Of a stretch of DNA of 64,000 nt, positions 25,801 to 32,259 are shown in pieces (position 1 is the stretch's first letter; each line of letters opens with the position of its first letter). A program made the translations under genes and the position numbers. The notes under the pieces are model-generated. The model worked only from the letters and a program-made list of their open reading frames with translations. It ran no database searches and was not told the DNA's origin. Source of the stretch: Chthoniobacterales bacterium (lineage in GTDB: Bacteria > Verrucomicrobiota > Verrucomicrobiia > Chthoniobacterales > JACTMZ01); contig JAGYIO010000002.1 of the NCBI GenBank assembly GCA_018402585.1, positions 412,406 to 476,405 of the forward strand. Direction: 5' to 3'.

Positions 25801-26040
25801 CGTCCGATTCTCATGACCACCATGGCCACCGTGGCGGGACACTTCCCGCTCGTCCTGGTCAGCGGCGCGGGGGCCGCCGCACGCAATTCGATCGGCCTTG
25901 TGCTGGTCGGGGGCATGGCCATTGGCACGATCTTCACCCTCTTTCTCATTCCCTGCCTCTACATGCTCATGGCCAAGAACACGGCCAAGCAGTCGCGCAA
26001 CCCCTATAACGCTCCGGCCACCGCACCCGCCAAGGCTTGA
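22888..26040 (+). CDS. RND efflux permease (AcrB/MdtB-like)
   Basis: 1050 aa, the usual size for a hydrophobe/amphiphile RND pump. The first TM is within MFIERPVVAAVVALLIIVLG. The first large periplasmic loop begins near residue 50. TM4 carries VGIVVDDAIVMVENIERHLS (near residues 410-429) with the paired aspartates needed for proton relay. The second half repeats the layout, ending with GLIAKHGILIVEFANQ and the final helices. Exports drugs, metals or lipids by proton antiport with the upstream adaptor. The specificity is not readable. Confidence 0.94.
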   Translation: MSLRHLGRRGGAGGSGSFTDMFIERPVVAAVVALLIIVLGLQALLSLNVRQYPRSDNASVTVTTVYIGASADLVRGFITTPLERVISGSDGIDYVESQSSPGRSVITARLKLNYDSTKALAEISSKVDQVRNDLPPEAEVPVINIVNADSERAAAYLRFTSDILQPNEITDYLARVIQPRFSAIPGVQRAEILGGRVFAMRIWLKPDRMAALNVSPAQIRQALAGNNYLSAVGQTKGALVTVNLTANTDLNSAEEFEQLVIRESEGAIVRLKDVADVVLGAEDYDSEVRFSGEKAVFMGIWVLPNANALDVLSGVQTELEEINRDLPAGLEGGIAYDSTVYIRDSIDEVLKTLAETLLIVVLVIFLFMGSLRAVVVPVAAIPLSIIGAFFLMQMAGFTVNLLTLLAIVLCVGIVVDDAIVMVENIERHLSEGMTPFDAAIKGARELVGPVISMTITLAVVYAPIGFQGGLTGALFREFAFTLAGAVLVSGIVALTVSPVMCAKMLKPGMEDHGFARLVNRGFSRLRDIYGRALDAVLAARPAAYFVWAVIALLCIPMFRMSPSELAPSEDQGVIFGIVDAPANATVEETARYAEAANDIFFSEPETDFSFQLTQPSSGFSGMRLKPWSERERTPNEILPGLTAKLDRIAGISVRAVTPPSLPGGGNFPVEFIIASTAEPEQILEIARPLQQKAAASGMFAFPPIIDTKIDQPEAEFLIDRDKVASLGLNLRQVGEDISAMVGGNYVNRFNIGGRSYKVIPQIQRAGRLNPDQLESIYVTGPDGRLMPLGAVATIKQSAQPRSLNRFQQLNAVKLSGVAIRPLDQALRFLEDEAAKIMPPGYVIDYTGESRQLRTEGDKFLPAFALALVLIFLVLSAQFNSFRDPFIILLGSVPLALFGALIFTFLKMPAPNVPFWTDGWTTTMNIYSQVGLVTLVGLIAKHGILIVEFANQRQRAGVNKLEAVREAARVRFRPILMTTMATVAGHFPLVLVSGAGAAARNSIGLVLVGGMAIGTIFTLFLIPCLYMLMAKNTAKQSRNPYNAPATAPAKA

Positions 26041-26059
26041 TCGGCGTAATTCCTCGACT

Positions 26060-26084
26060 TGTAGCGGCGGTCTGTGACCGCCGG
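26060..26084. repeat. Short dispersed hairpin (TGTAGCGGCGGTCTGTGACCGCCG type)
   Basis: GCGGCGGTC and GACCGCCG form a stem around TGT. A diverged copy (TGTAGCGTCGGTCTATGACCGTCG type, near 44290-44315) lies inside the R3 module of array 2. Confidence 0.6.
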
Positions 26085-26092
26085 AACTTCCC

Positions 26093-26107
26093 AGCGCCAA
26101 AGGCGCT
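26093..26107 (+). terminator. Stem-loop after the RND operon
   Basis: A 6-bp stem AGCGCC/GGCGCT with loop AAA lies 53 bases after the pump stop codon and is followed by A-rich rather than U-rich sequence. A second, perfect 8-bp hairpin (TCGCGCCC-TCC-GGGCGCGA) is at 26123-26141. Either could aid termination, but neither is a classical intrinsic terminator. Confidence 0.3.
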
Positions 26108-26240
26108 GAGACAAAAGGTGGATCGCGCCCTCCGGGCGCGAGTTTCGTTGGGAAAATCGCGATGGAACCGGAGCGAAGCGCAGACGGCCCTTAGTCCCTG
26201 AACCCGCGCATTGGCGGGTGTGTGCTGGGAGTAACTGGGG

Positions 26241-26533
26241 CCGGCATCGACTGCGAGCTTGGGCAGGTAGAGGTCAGAAAGCCACAGCCGAGTCTGCGAG
26301 ACGGCCCACAGGCAAAGGGAAGAGGATGCCAGAAGATGGTGTTCGCGCCGCTGACACGGCGCAAACACAGTCCTCGGAGAGATGCCATGAGCGGGGCGCG
26401 TGTCAGCGCGTCCCGCTTATCCTCTTTCATCTTCTTCCATTTGACCGCTTCGCTCAGCTCTCCGAGCTGTCTGTCTCGCTGCGCTCGGCTGTGGCCTGTC
26501 TTTATTCCCTTTCGAGAGAGTAACTCTCATTGA
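26241..26533. repeat. R2 module, copy 1
   Basis: 293 bp and nearly identical to 44674-44967. It is a nested inverted repeat. Outer arms carry GCCACAGCCGAG with GCGAGACGG against CTGTCTCGC with CTCGGCTGTGGC. Middle arms are purine-rich GGAAGAGGAT against ATCCTC with CATCTTCTTCC. Inner arms are CGCTGACACG against CGTGTCAGCG. The spacing predicts one large imperfect hairpin of roughly 230 nt. Confidence 0.8.
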
Positions 26534-26591
26534 GTTAGTCGGGAGTCCCTGAACCCGCGCATTGGCGGGCGTGGTTGGGGAGTAACTGGGG

Positions 26592-26826
26592 CGGCAAAGC
26601 CCAGGGGGAACGGGCGTTTGCCTATGGGGCTATCTACGTCCCGCTTGGGCGGGACTCCGGTTCGCCCGTTTTCCGAAAGACCACCCGGGCGGGACGCCCG
26701 CAACCCAAATCATTGGGGTGTGGCATCGGCATCCTGCCGATGGGTTTGGATCGTGACGGGCGGGACGCCCGTGCCCCCTGCCCGAACCAGAAGTCGACTC
26801 GCCATGCGGGCCCCGCCGTAACGCGA
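26592..26826. repeat. R1 module, copy A
   Basis: 235 bp. It starts CGGCAAAGCCCAGGGGGAAC and contains three short hairpins: GGGCGGGACGCCCG, GGCATCGGCATCCTGCCGATG-type and ACGGGCGGGACGCCCGT. It differs from copy B at only a few positions. Confidence 0.85.
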
Positions 26827-26884
26827 GTTAGTCGGGAGTCCCTGAACCCGCGCATTGGCGGGTGTGGTTGGGGAGTAACTGGGG

Positions 26885-27119
26885 CGGCAAAGCCCAGGGG
26901 GAACGGGCGTTTGCCTATGGGGCTATCTACGTTCCGCTTGGGCGGGACTCCGGTTCGCCCGTTTTCCGAAAGACCACCCGGGCGGGACGCCCGCAACCCA
27001 AATCATTGGGGTGTGGCATCGGCATCCTGCCGATGGGCTTGGGTCGTGACGGGCGGGACGCCCGTGCCCCCTGCCCGAACCAGAAGTCGACTCGCCATGC
27101 GGGCCCCGCCGTAACGCGA
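26885..27119. repeat. R1 module, copy B
   Basis: 235 bp, almost identical to copies A and D. It is followed by the terminal half boundary at 27120-27132. Confidence 0.85.
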
Positions 27120-27218
27120 GTTAGTCGGGAGGCAAACATCACGATCCACCTGAGCTGGACGGAAGGTGATGCCTTTGCGCTTGACCGTGCACCTCCACTG
27201 GAATCATCTGCGGATGAC

Positions 27219-27644
27219 ATGAAATCGCTCCTTTTGCTCCTTCCCGCCGCCCTCTTGTTTTCCGGTTGTGCCACGTCATCGCAGTCCCGGGATGCCACGC
27301 TGATGCAGCGCTTCAAGCAGGCCGACGCCGATGGGAACGGTCAGCTTTCCCGCACCGAATTTTCGGATGCGCTCATCACAGACGCCTATCCGCTCTATGA
27401 CAAGACGGGCAAAGGATACTTCACCCTGCAGGAGTTTGTCGCCGGGGGCGGCACGACGGCGACCTTCCGTGATCTTGATCGGAGCGGCACCGGACGCGTC
27501 ACGCTGGCTGACGTCAAGAGCAACCAGCGCGCCCGCGATCAATTTTCCCAACCGTTCGACGGCGCTGACACCTCACGCAGCGGTCAGGTGACTTACGACG
27601 AGTTCATGGCCTACCGTGCGGCCGCCGCTCCGTACGTGCGCTGA
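27219..27644 (+). CDS. EF-hand lipoprotein
   Basis: 141 aa from ATG giving MKSLLLLLPAALLFSGCATS. A lipobox (LFSGC) marks it as a lipoprotein. Four EF-hand-like loops follow: DADGNGQLSRTEF (residues 36-48), DKTGKGYFTLQEF, DLDRSGTGRVTLADV and DTSRSGQVTYDEF. They have the D-x-D/S-x-G spacing of Ca2+ sites, though the later ones are degenerate. Probably a calcium-binding envelope protein. The frame stays open upstream into the R1 repeat but the lipobox fixes the start. Confidence 0.78.
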   Translation: MKSLLLLLPAALLFSGCATSSQSRDATLMQRFKQADADGNGQLSRTEFSDALITDAYPLYDKTGKGYFTLQEFVAGGGTTATFRDLDRSGTGRVTLADVKSNQRARDQFSQPFDGADTSRSGQVTYDEFMAYRAAAAPYVR

Positions 27645-27653
27645 TTTTACTCC

Positions 27654-28082
27654 TTGGACGCCCACAATTTTTACGAGGCGCTGCAGCTTGCGGTCAGCCC
27701 GGTGATCCTCATCTCGGCTTACGGTTTGCTCCTGCTCAGCATGACCAACCGCCTCGGCCGCGCCATTGATCGTGCGCGGCAATTGGCGCGGGATGGATCG
27801 CCCGGCAAGGAGGAGCAGATCGCCATCATTGCGCGGCGGGCGGTTTGGATCCGTCAATCCATTGTCTTTGTCTGCCTCGCCCTGCTGGCCGCCGCGCTGT
27901 TGGTCCTGGTGCTTTTCGCCTCGGTGTTGCTGGAAATCGGTATCGCTCCGGCGGTTGCCTTGCTTTTCATTGTCAGTGTGGTTTGCCTGTTCATCGGACT
28001 GACTTATTTTCTGGTCGATATTTTCGCCTCGCTCCATGCCATGCAGGCCGAACTGGAATCGGCGCGCGACGGGGAGCGCTGA
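27654..28082 (+). CDS. DUF2721 membrane protein
   Basis: 142 aa from TTG 27654. The N-terminal block LQLAVSPVILISAYGLLLLS with MTNRLGRAIDRARQL is the DUF2721 signature. It has one helix there and two more near residues 70-95 and 98-122. The function of the family is unknown. It starts 9 bases after the EF-hand lipoprotein, and the start codon lacks a strong RBS. Confidence 0.72.
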   Translation: MDAHNFYEALQLAVSPVILISAYGLLLLSMTNRLGRAIDRARQLARDGSPGKEEQIAIIARRAVWIRQSIVFVCLALLAAALLVLVLFASVLLEIGIAPAVALLFIVSVVCLFIGLTYFLVDIFASLHAMQAELESARDGER

Positions 28083-28149
28083 AGAGCGGCAGAGATTCCT
28101 ACCGCGAAGCGAAAAAGTCTTCCCAAGCTCTGCCAAGCAGACCGCCAGC

Positions 28150-28563
28150 TTACCCGGGGAAAACCAGGGGAAGCTTCTGCGCACGGAAACGGCGGTAGAC
28201 GGTGAAATCGGCCCGGTCGGTGGTGATAACCTTGGCCTCCGGATACATCTCCGAGAGAACCACGAGGGACGCATCGGCTGCGTTCATGGATTCATCTTTG
28301 AGCATCAAGGTTTGGGTGCGCTCAAGGTGGTCGGGCCAGGGCTGAAGCAGGTGGATGGCGCCCAAGCGCACGAGGGTGAGCAGGGCATGGGTCGGACGCG
28401 TATTGCCGCCGAGATGCCAACAGGCTTCGCCCAGAATGATTTCGCTGGTGTGGAGAGGTCCGCGGACTTTCGAAAGCACGGAGCAGCTCCACGCATGCCA
28501 TTGGTCGGATGCGTTCAGCCAACCGATGAGCGGCCCCGCGTCAACGAGCGTGCGGACGGTCAT
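28150..28563 (-). CDS. PIN-domain toxin (VapC-like ribonuclease)
   Basis: 137 aa. Single PIN domain with acidic residues at the usual places: VDAGPLIGWL (D8), SEIILGEACW (E), NAADASLVVLSE (D) and VITTDRADF (D). Members cut tRNA or mRNA and are held inactive by a partner antitoxin. The partner starts just upstream and overlaps it by 23 nt, in the normal antitoxin-first order. It belongs to the accessory island that extends to the tRNA-Pro gene. Confidence 0.85.
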   Translation of the reverse strand: MTVRTLVDAGPLIGWLNASDQWHAWSCSVLSKVRGPLHTSEIILGEACWHLGGNTRPTHALLTLVRLGAIHLLQPWPDHLERTQTLMLKDESMNAADASLVVLSEMYPEAKVITTDRADFTVYRRFRAQKLPLVFPG

Positions 28564-28765
28564 ATCCCTCTCTCATGGAAAGGTCAGCAGGCCCATGAAA
28601 CATTCCTTGGTAGGGTGCCGCCAAACTGGCGAAGTCGGTGCCGCTCTCCAGTTCCTTGGCCAGCGCCCGGCGGACGGTTTCGGAAAATCCCTCCTGCTCG
28701 GCCGCCGCGCGTTTGCGCAACTTTTGATTCATCGAATCGGGAATCTTGATGGTCACGGTCTTCAT
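28541..28765 (-). CDS. Ribbon-helix-helix antitoxin (VapB-like)
   Basis: 74 aa. The N-terminal strand MKTVTIKIPDSMNQKLRKRA and the helices with EGFSETVRRALAKELE are a typical ribbon-helix-helix DNA-binding fold (residues 1-45). The remaining 30 residues (from about 46) would wrap the toxin. It is the first gene of the pair with the PIN toxin. Such antitoxins usually repress their own promoter. Confidence 0.82.
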   Translation of the reverse strand: MKTVTIKIPDSMNQKLRKRAAAEQEGFSETVRRALAKELESGTDFASLAAPYQGMFHGPADLSMREGYDRPHAR

Positions 28766-28812
28766 GTATTACCCAAGGTATTACCATCTGTTTGCAAGGC
28801 AACCGGAAAACT

Positions 28813-28856
28813 TGGGTTGCCGGGATTTGAACGTGGGACCTGTCGCCGCGGCGACC
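28813..28856 (-). other. Displaced tRNA-Pro 3' end (remnant 1) plus 14-bp palindrome
   Basis: 28813-28841 matches the last 29 bases of tRNA-Pro (T arm and 3' acceptor strand) with 4 mismatches. It is followed on the + strand by the perfect palindrome GTCGCCGCGGCGAC. There is no 5' tRNA half. It lies between the VapBC-like pair and the DUF433/DUF5615 pair. Confidence 0.8.
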
Positions 28857-28916
28857 GATCTCCAGCGATTAGCTCCACCGCTTGCGTTTGGTCGGATCCT
28901 GTCCTTAACTGAATCC

Positions 28917-29171
28917 ATGGTCGCCACAGCTTACCGATACATCGTCTCCGAGGCGGGTGTGCGCGGCGGTCATGCTCGCGTCGAGGGCACGCGGATCGGC
29001 GTCCATGACGTCATTGCCTACTTCTTGCTCGGTTCCAACCTCGAGGAGGTAGAGGCGCGTTTTCCCGATCTGAGCAGGGCGCAGATTTATGAGTGTCTGG
29101 CCTACTACGAGGACCATCGTTCCGAGATTGAGTCGCTGGCACTGCCGCAGACGGAAAAGACGGCCGCGTGA
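28917..29171 (+). CDS. DUF433 antitoxin-like protein
   Basis: 84 aa from ATG giving MVATAYRYIVSEAGVRGGHA. The DUF433 helix-turn-helix pattern is clear: ARVEGTRIGVHDVIAYFLLG, then FPDLSRAQIYECLAYYEDHR. DUF433 proteins are the antitoxin partner of DUF5615 PIN-like proteins. Its stop overlaps the next start (GTGA), so they are translationally coupled. A longer frame upstream runs through the tRNA remnant and is not credible. Confidence 0.82.
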   Translation: MVATAYRYIVSEAGVRGGHARVEGTRIGVHDVIAYFLLGSNLEEVEARFPDLSRAQIYECLAYYEDHRSEIESLALPQTEKTAA

Positions 29172-29488
29172 GGTTTTTCCTCGACCACGATGTGCCACGT
29201 CATCTGGCGGACGTGCTTCGTCGTCATGGTCACGAGGTCGAGTTGGTCCCCGAGGTGATGTCGCCCGAAGCTGATGACAAGGAGGTCTTTGCCTACGCCG
29301 CGAAAAAGAGGGCCATCATGCTCACCTGTAACCGGAATGATTTTCTCGCGTTGGCCGCGGAAAATTCACACTCCGGACTGATCGTTCTGATCCGTCGCCG
29401 CTCGGCACTTTCCGAAGCTGGGCACTTGCTCGAGTTGCTTGGCAAGGCAGGACTTTCGGGTTTGGAAGGTAACCTCAACTTTGCGTGA
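29168..29488 (+). CDS. DUF5615 PIN-like toxin
   Basis: 106 aa from GTG 29168. The N-terminal MRFFLDHDVPRHLADVLRRH and the later LTCNRNDFLALA give the aspartates of the DUF5615 PIN-like fold. EADDKEVFAYAAKKRAIML is also typical. This is the nuclease-like partner of the upstream DUF433 protein. Catalytic activity is inferred from the family. A tRNA-Pro remnant follows 7 bases after its stop. Confidence 0.82.
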   Translation: MRFFLDHDVPRHLADVLRRHGHEVELVPEVMSPEADDKEVFAYAAKKRAIMLTCNRNDFLALAAENSHSGLIVLIRRRSALSEAGHLLELLGKAGLSGLEGNLNFA

Positions 29489-29494
29489 TGAGAT

Positions 29495-29538
29495 CGGGCC
29501 GCCGGGATTTGCACCCGGGACCTGTCGCCGCGGCGACC
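29495..29538 (-). other. Displaced tRNA-Pro 3' end (remnant 2) plus 14-bp palindrome
   Basis: 29495-29523 matches the last 29 bases of tRNA-Pro with 2 mismatches. The palindrome GTCGCCGCGGCGAC (29524-29537) follows, identical to those at remnants 1 and 3. Confidence 0.85.
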
Positions 29539-29596
29539 GCTCTCGCCTCGAGACGGACAAATTGACCCGTAATCACAAAGTAGATACGTTGTCGGC

Positions 29597-29854
29597 ATGA
29601 AAGCGCTTTTGGTTCCGATCGGTAACTCTCGTGGGGTGCGCATCCCCAAGCCACTCATCGAGCAGTGCGGGCTGACGGACGAAGTCGACCTCGAGGTGCA
29701 GGATGGCACGATTCTCATCCGGGCGCCCCGCGTCCGTCCGCGGGCGGGCTGGACAAAGGCGTTTGCCTGCATGGCGCGCGAGGGCGACGACAAGTTGGCG
29801 GAAACCCATTTTCCTTCCACGCCCTGGGATAAAGACGAGTGGGCGTGGCCGTGA
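29597..29854 (+). CDS. MazE-type AbrB-fold antitoxin
   Basis: 85 aa. The swapped-hairpin AbrB/MazE DNA-binding domain covers residues 1-45: MKALLVPIGNSRGVRIPKPL, then LTDEVDLEVQDGTILIRAPR. The GNSRGVRIPK block is the usual MazE signature. The C-terminal half would bind MazF. The following MazF gene starts in the overlap (GTGA). Confidence 0.85.
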   Translation: MKALLVPIGNSRGVRIPKPLIEQCGLTDEVDLEVQDGTILIRAPRVRPRAGWTKAFACMAREGDDKLAETHFPSTPWDKDEWAWP

Positions 29855-30168
29855 ACCGGTTCGAGGTTTTTCTTGTCGCGCTGGACCCCACGATCGGGCG
29901 CAAGATCAAGAAGACAAGGCCCTGCACGGTGATTTCTCCCGACGAGATGAATCACCAGATTGGGACGGTTATCATCGCGCCGATGAGAACGAAGGGTCGT
30001 GATTATCCGACCAGGGTGCCTTGCACTTTCCAAGGCACGGCGGGTCAGGTCGTGTTGGACCAGATCCGTGCGGTGGAGAAAACACGGCTGGTCAAAAAGC
30101 TGGGACGGCTCTCGCCTTCGGCTTCCGACCGCGTGCTTCGTGTTCTCGGTGAGATGTTTGAGAAATAA
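29851..30168 (+). CDS. MazF/PemK-family endoribonuclease toxin
   Basis: 105 aa from GTG 29851, which overlaps the antitoxin stop by 4 nt; an in-frame start 4 codons earlier is possible. The SH3-like MazF fold is shown by VFLVALDPTIGRKIKKTRPC, then VIIAPMRTKGRDYPTRVPC, and GQVVLDQIRAVEKTRLVKKL. The RPC and DQIR blocks are conserved in MazF. It cleaves mRNA at short sequences when free of MazE. Confidence 0.88.
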   Translation: MNRFEVFLVALDPTIGRKIKKTRPCTVISPDEMNHQIGTVIIAPMRTKGRDYPTRVPCTFQGTAGQVVLDQIRAVEKTRLVKKLGRLSPSASDRVLRVLGEMFEK

Positions 30169-30348
30169 CTCTGCTCAATCTGACTACATCCAAAACGGAC
30201 TCATCCTGCCGAGAGATCCAATGAATCTCGAACTACTCCTTCGAGATGTTGAGGCAAAGGGTTACCTCGAAATCGAACTTTTCTACAGACAGATGGTCGC
30301 AGTAATCGTCCCTTGACGTAAAAACCATCGGTTGATACATGCTTTGCC

Positions 30349-30993
30349 GTGAAGTATTTACCAGTCGAGTCAAGCGGTGCCGCTTATTCCAAGTCACGCG
30401 CTTTCACCTTGGTCGAACTTCTCGTCGTCATCGCAATCATAGGCACCTTGGTTGGCCTTATACTTCCGGCGATTCAGAGTGCGCGGGAGGCTGCCCGGCA
30501 AAGCGAAATTAGGAATAGTCTCAAGGAGCTCGGACTGGGTTTTCATAACTACGGTGTGGTCGAGGTCTATAGCATCGATTCCAGCGGGGGTAAGATGCTC
30601 ATCGAGGAATCGGACTGGTCGAAGATCGACGACAATGCCGAGGTAAGGCTAAACATCCCCAACGTTGGCTTGCACAGCATCGATTTGTCCGAGCGCCAAG
30701 GATTTTTCCGTTTGAAAATTGCCTCCAAATACCAAGGACAAGTCGGACCGGCGGCCTTCCATTACGTCGGACCAAGTCTGACCGACGCGACAGCCATGGA
30801 ATTTCTTTTGTCTGTCCCCCGTCCCGTGGGCGGAACCTTCGAGGACAACGCTTACTTCATGCCAAATAGCTCTGGAGCCATGGAGGAAGTCTATAGGGTG
30901 GAGTATGCGTCCTCACTCGAAGGGGAATGGACTCCCCACGACCTCACTTCCGATACGATCGCATTTGAATCTCCCCAGCCTCAAGGCCTCTGA
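30349..30993 (+). CDS. Orphan type IV pilin-like protein (DUF1559-like)
   Basis: 214 aa from GTG 30349. The prepilin signal is [20 protein letters not shown] with the conserved Glu of the processed N-terminus. It continues [20 protein letters not shown], typical of the DUF1559-type pilins abundant in Planctomycetes and Verrucomicrobia. The rest is a beta-rich globular part of unknown family. No other pilus genes are near, and base composition looks more AT-rich than the neighbours, so it is probably acquired with the island. The leader is 17 residues, longer than usual. Confidence 0.7.
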   Translation: MKYLPVESSGAAYSKSRAFTLVELLVVIAIIGTLVGLILPAIQSAREAARQSEIRNSLKELGLGFHNYGVVEVYSIDSSGGKMLIEESDWSKIDDNAEVRLNIPNVGLHSIDLSERQGFFRLKIASKYQGQVGPAAFHYVGPSLTDATAMEFLLSVPRPVGGTFEDNAYFMPNSSGAMEEVYRVEYASSLEGEWTPHDLTSDTIAFESPQPQGL

Positions 30994-31170
30994 ACGCGGC
31001 AGTCTTCCCCGAGCCAAAGCTCTCCGCCAACGATTTGTAGCGATAAGAAAAATCTCCGTCAGCCTCTCGGCGCCCCGTCACGCACTCCCCGCGAACTGCC
31101 GAACCTCCGAATCCCCGCAATCTTCGCGAACCTCTTCCGACCGAAGAAGTTTCCCCAACCTTCGGAAAAT

Positions 31171-31214
31171 CGGGCTGCCGGGATTTGAACCCGGGACCTG
31201 TCGCCGCGGCGACC
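31171..31214 (-). other. Displaced tRNA-Pro 3' end (remnant 3) plus 14-bp palindrome
   Basis: 31171-31199 is identical to the last 29 bases of tRNA-Pro. With flanking CTTCG-AAAAT the match extends to about 40 bases with one difference. The palindrome GTCGCCGCGGCGAC follows at 31200-31213. Confidence 0.9.
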
Positions 31215-31216
31215 GC

Positions 31217-31756
31217 TCATTCTCCCGATAGCAGCAGTTTCTCGCAGCGGGACGCTGTAGCCTCGGCGTGCTCCGAGGTTGGGAATGGCGTCGCCTTGAT
31301 CCGGTTGCGGAGTGTTGCCAAGTCTATCAGTTCCTCGAGCCACATCCCATGGATGAATTCCATGTCTTTCTCGCGGCCCGCGGCGAGTTTGCTCACTGCC
31401 AAGTCGTGCAAATCCAAGCACCAACCGGTGCAGCCGCGTGTGTTTTCGTTGCGCACCGGAACGAGGCGGCATTGCCATCCCTCTGGAAGGATCGCCGTTT
31501 CGGGCGCTACGCCATGGGCGTAGTAACCGAACGATTCGTGGAAGATGGATTTCTCTCCGATCGCGCCGTCGATCAGGATGGAGCGCTCGGGAAATTTAAG
31601 CGGAAAAACATCCGCTTCCATCGAACGGACAAGGACCTTTTGCCTTGGTTGTGGCACCGATCCGAGGAGAGCCTGGCTGCCAACCACCACGATTTCATCC
31701 GTGTCGGCATTGGCCGCCGCGGCGCGCACGATATGCTCAAGCTGCTCTCTGGTCAT
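31217..31756 (-). CDS. Nucleotidyltransferase-like protein (DUF6036-type)
   Basis: 179 aa. DEIVVVGSQALLGSVPQP and the later RSMEADVFPLKFPE follow the GS...D arrangement of minimal nucleotidyltransferases. CLDLHDLAVSKLAAGREKDM is the conserved helix found in DUF6036/AbiEii-like proteins. Such proteins act as the toxin-like partner in two-gene modules. It overlaps the upstream 108-aa gene by 20 nt. The second acidic metal ligand is not obvious, so activity is uncertain. Confidence 0.65.
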   Translation of the reverse strand: MTREQLEHIVRAAAANADTDEIVVVGSQALLGSVPQPRQKVLVRSMEADVFPLKFPERSILIDGAIGEKSIFHESFGYYAHGVAPETAILPEGWQCRLVPVRNENTRGCTGWCLDLHDLAVSKLAAGREKDMEFIHGMWLEELIDLATLRNRIKATPFPTSEHAEATASRCEKLLLSGE

Positions 31757-32063
31757 GCTGATATGACATCAAGATGGCCGTGCGTTCGGCCGGGCTGAGG
31801 ATCCCGCAAAAGGGACTCGATTGGCGCAGGCGCATTGACCTTTCGTCGACACCCTCCAGCACGGAGAATACCCCCAATATCGGGCCGTCCAGAATAGCGC
31901 GCCACTCTTCAAAGACCGGGCGCACGCTGGCGTCGCACGATGTCATCCATTTCGCCAAAACACTGCGCGCTTTGTCCAAAACAGCCGGGTTTTCCCGCAG
32001 GCGCTGGGCTATGAGCCGGTCCATGTCGAGCGAGCGCGCGTCGATGGCCGAGTGCGGGTTCAT
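31737..32063 (-). CDS. Small partner protein of the nucleotidyltransferase (putative antitoxin)
   Basis: 108 aa from ATG giving MNPHSAIDARSLDMDRLIAQ; an in-frame upstream extension would run through the tRNA gene and is not credible. All-helical, with VLDKARSVLAKWMTSCDASV, FEEWRAILDGP and RMRLRQSSPFCGILSPAERT-like blocks (the text reads ERSMRLRQSSPFCGIL). No known DNA-binding motif is visible. The family name is not known to me. Pairing and overlap with the next gene suggest a toxin-antitoxin-like unit. Confidence 0.55.
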   Translation of the reverse strand: MNPHSAIDARSLDMDRLIAQRLRENPAVLDKARSVLAKWMTSCDASVRPVFEEWRAILDGPILGVFSVLEGVDERSMRLRQSSPFCGILSPAERTAILMSYQHDQRAA

Positions 32064-32087
32064 GGTTTTTGTCGCTGCTTCGAAAAA

Positions 32088-32161
32088 TCGGGCTGCCGGG
32101 ATTTGAACCCGGGACCTCTTGAACCCCATTCAAGCGCTCTACCAAGCTGAGCCACAGCCCG
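32088..32161 (-). tRNA. tRNA-Pro (anticodon GGG)
   Basis: A 74-nt cloverleaf. The acceptor CGGGCTG pairs with CAGCCCG plus discriminator A. D arm GCTC...GAGC. The anticodon arm CTTGA-ATGGGGT-TCAAG has anticodon GGG. T arm CCGGG-TTCAAAT-CCCGG. It is the intact parent of three 3'-end copies at 31171, 29495 and 28813. Confidence 0.92.
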
Positions 32162-32259
32162 TGACTAAGTTGCAAATTTATCACGAAAGTGGCGGGCGTC
32201 CCGCAAAAAATCTCCGGTTCGGCTGGACAGAGGTGCGGCGGGCATGACGTGATACCGGG

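Larger units (their letters stand above)
26191..27132. repeat. Modular repeat array 1 (boundary-R2-boundary-R1-boundary-R1-terminal half boundary)
   Basis: 942 bp built from modules. Boundaries are at 26191-26240 (short form), 26534-26591, 26827-26884, and a half boundary at 27120-27132. The full 58-bp boundary begins GTTAGTCGGGAGTCCCTGAA, centres on CCCGCGCATTGGCGGG, and ends GGGGAGTAACTGGGG. The ends GTTACTC-type and GAGTAAC form an inverted repeat. Between boundaries lie R2 (26241-26533), R1 (26592-26826) and R1 (26885-27119). The array ends GGGAGGCAAA, as does array 2. Reading frames inside encode only low-complexity peptides of the GRDARAP/GGTPVPP kind and look non-functional. Confidence 0.85.

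Noticed and set aside
26241-26533. CRISPR array
   Set aside because: The repeats are about 235-294 bp modules with 58-bp boundaries, not short direct repeats with unique spacers, and no cas genes are present.
26222-27114. Several 90-180 codon frames inside the repeat arrays, including two overlapping frames across R1-boundary-R1
   Set aside because: They simply translate the GC-rich repeats, recur identically in each copy, lack RBS, and give low-complexity peptides with no domain.
30200-30316. Small frame between mazF and the pilin (MNLELLLRDVEAKGYLEIEL...)
   Set aside because: Only 31 codons from its ATG, with no RBS or domain. It may be a remnant of a lost antitoxin gene but this cannot be supported.
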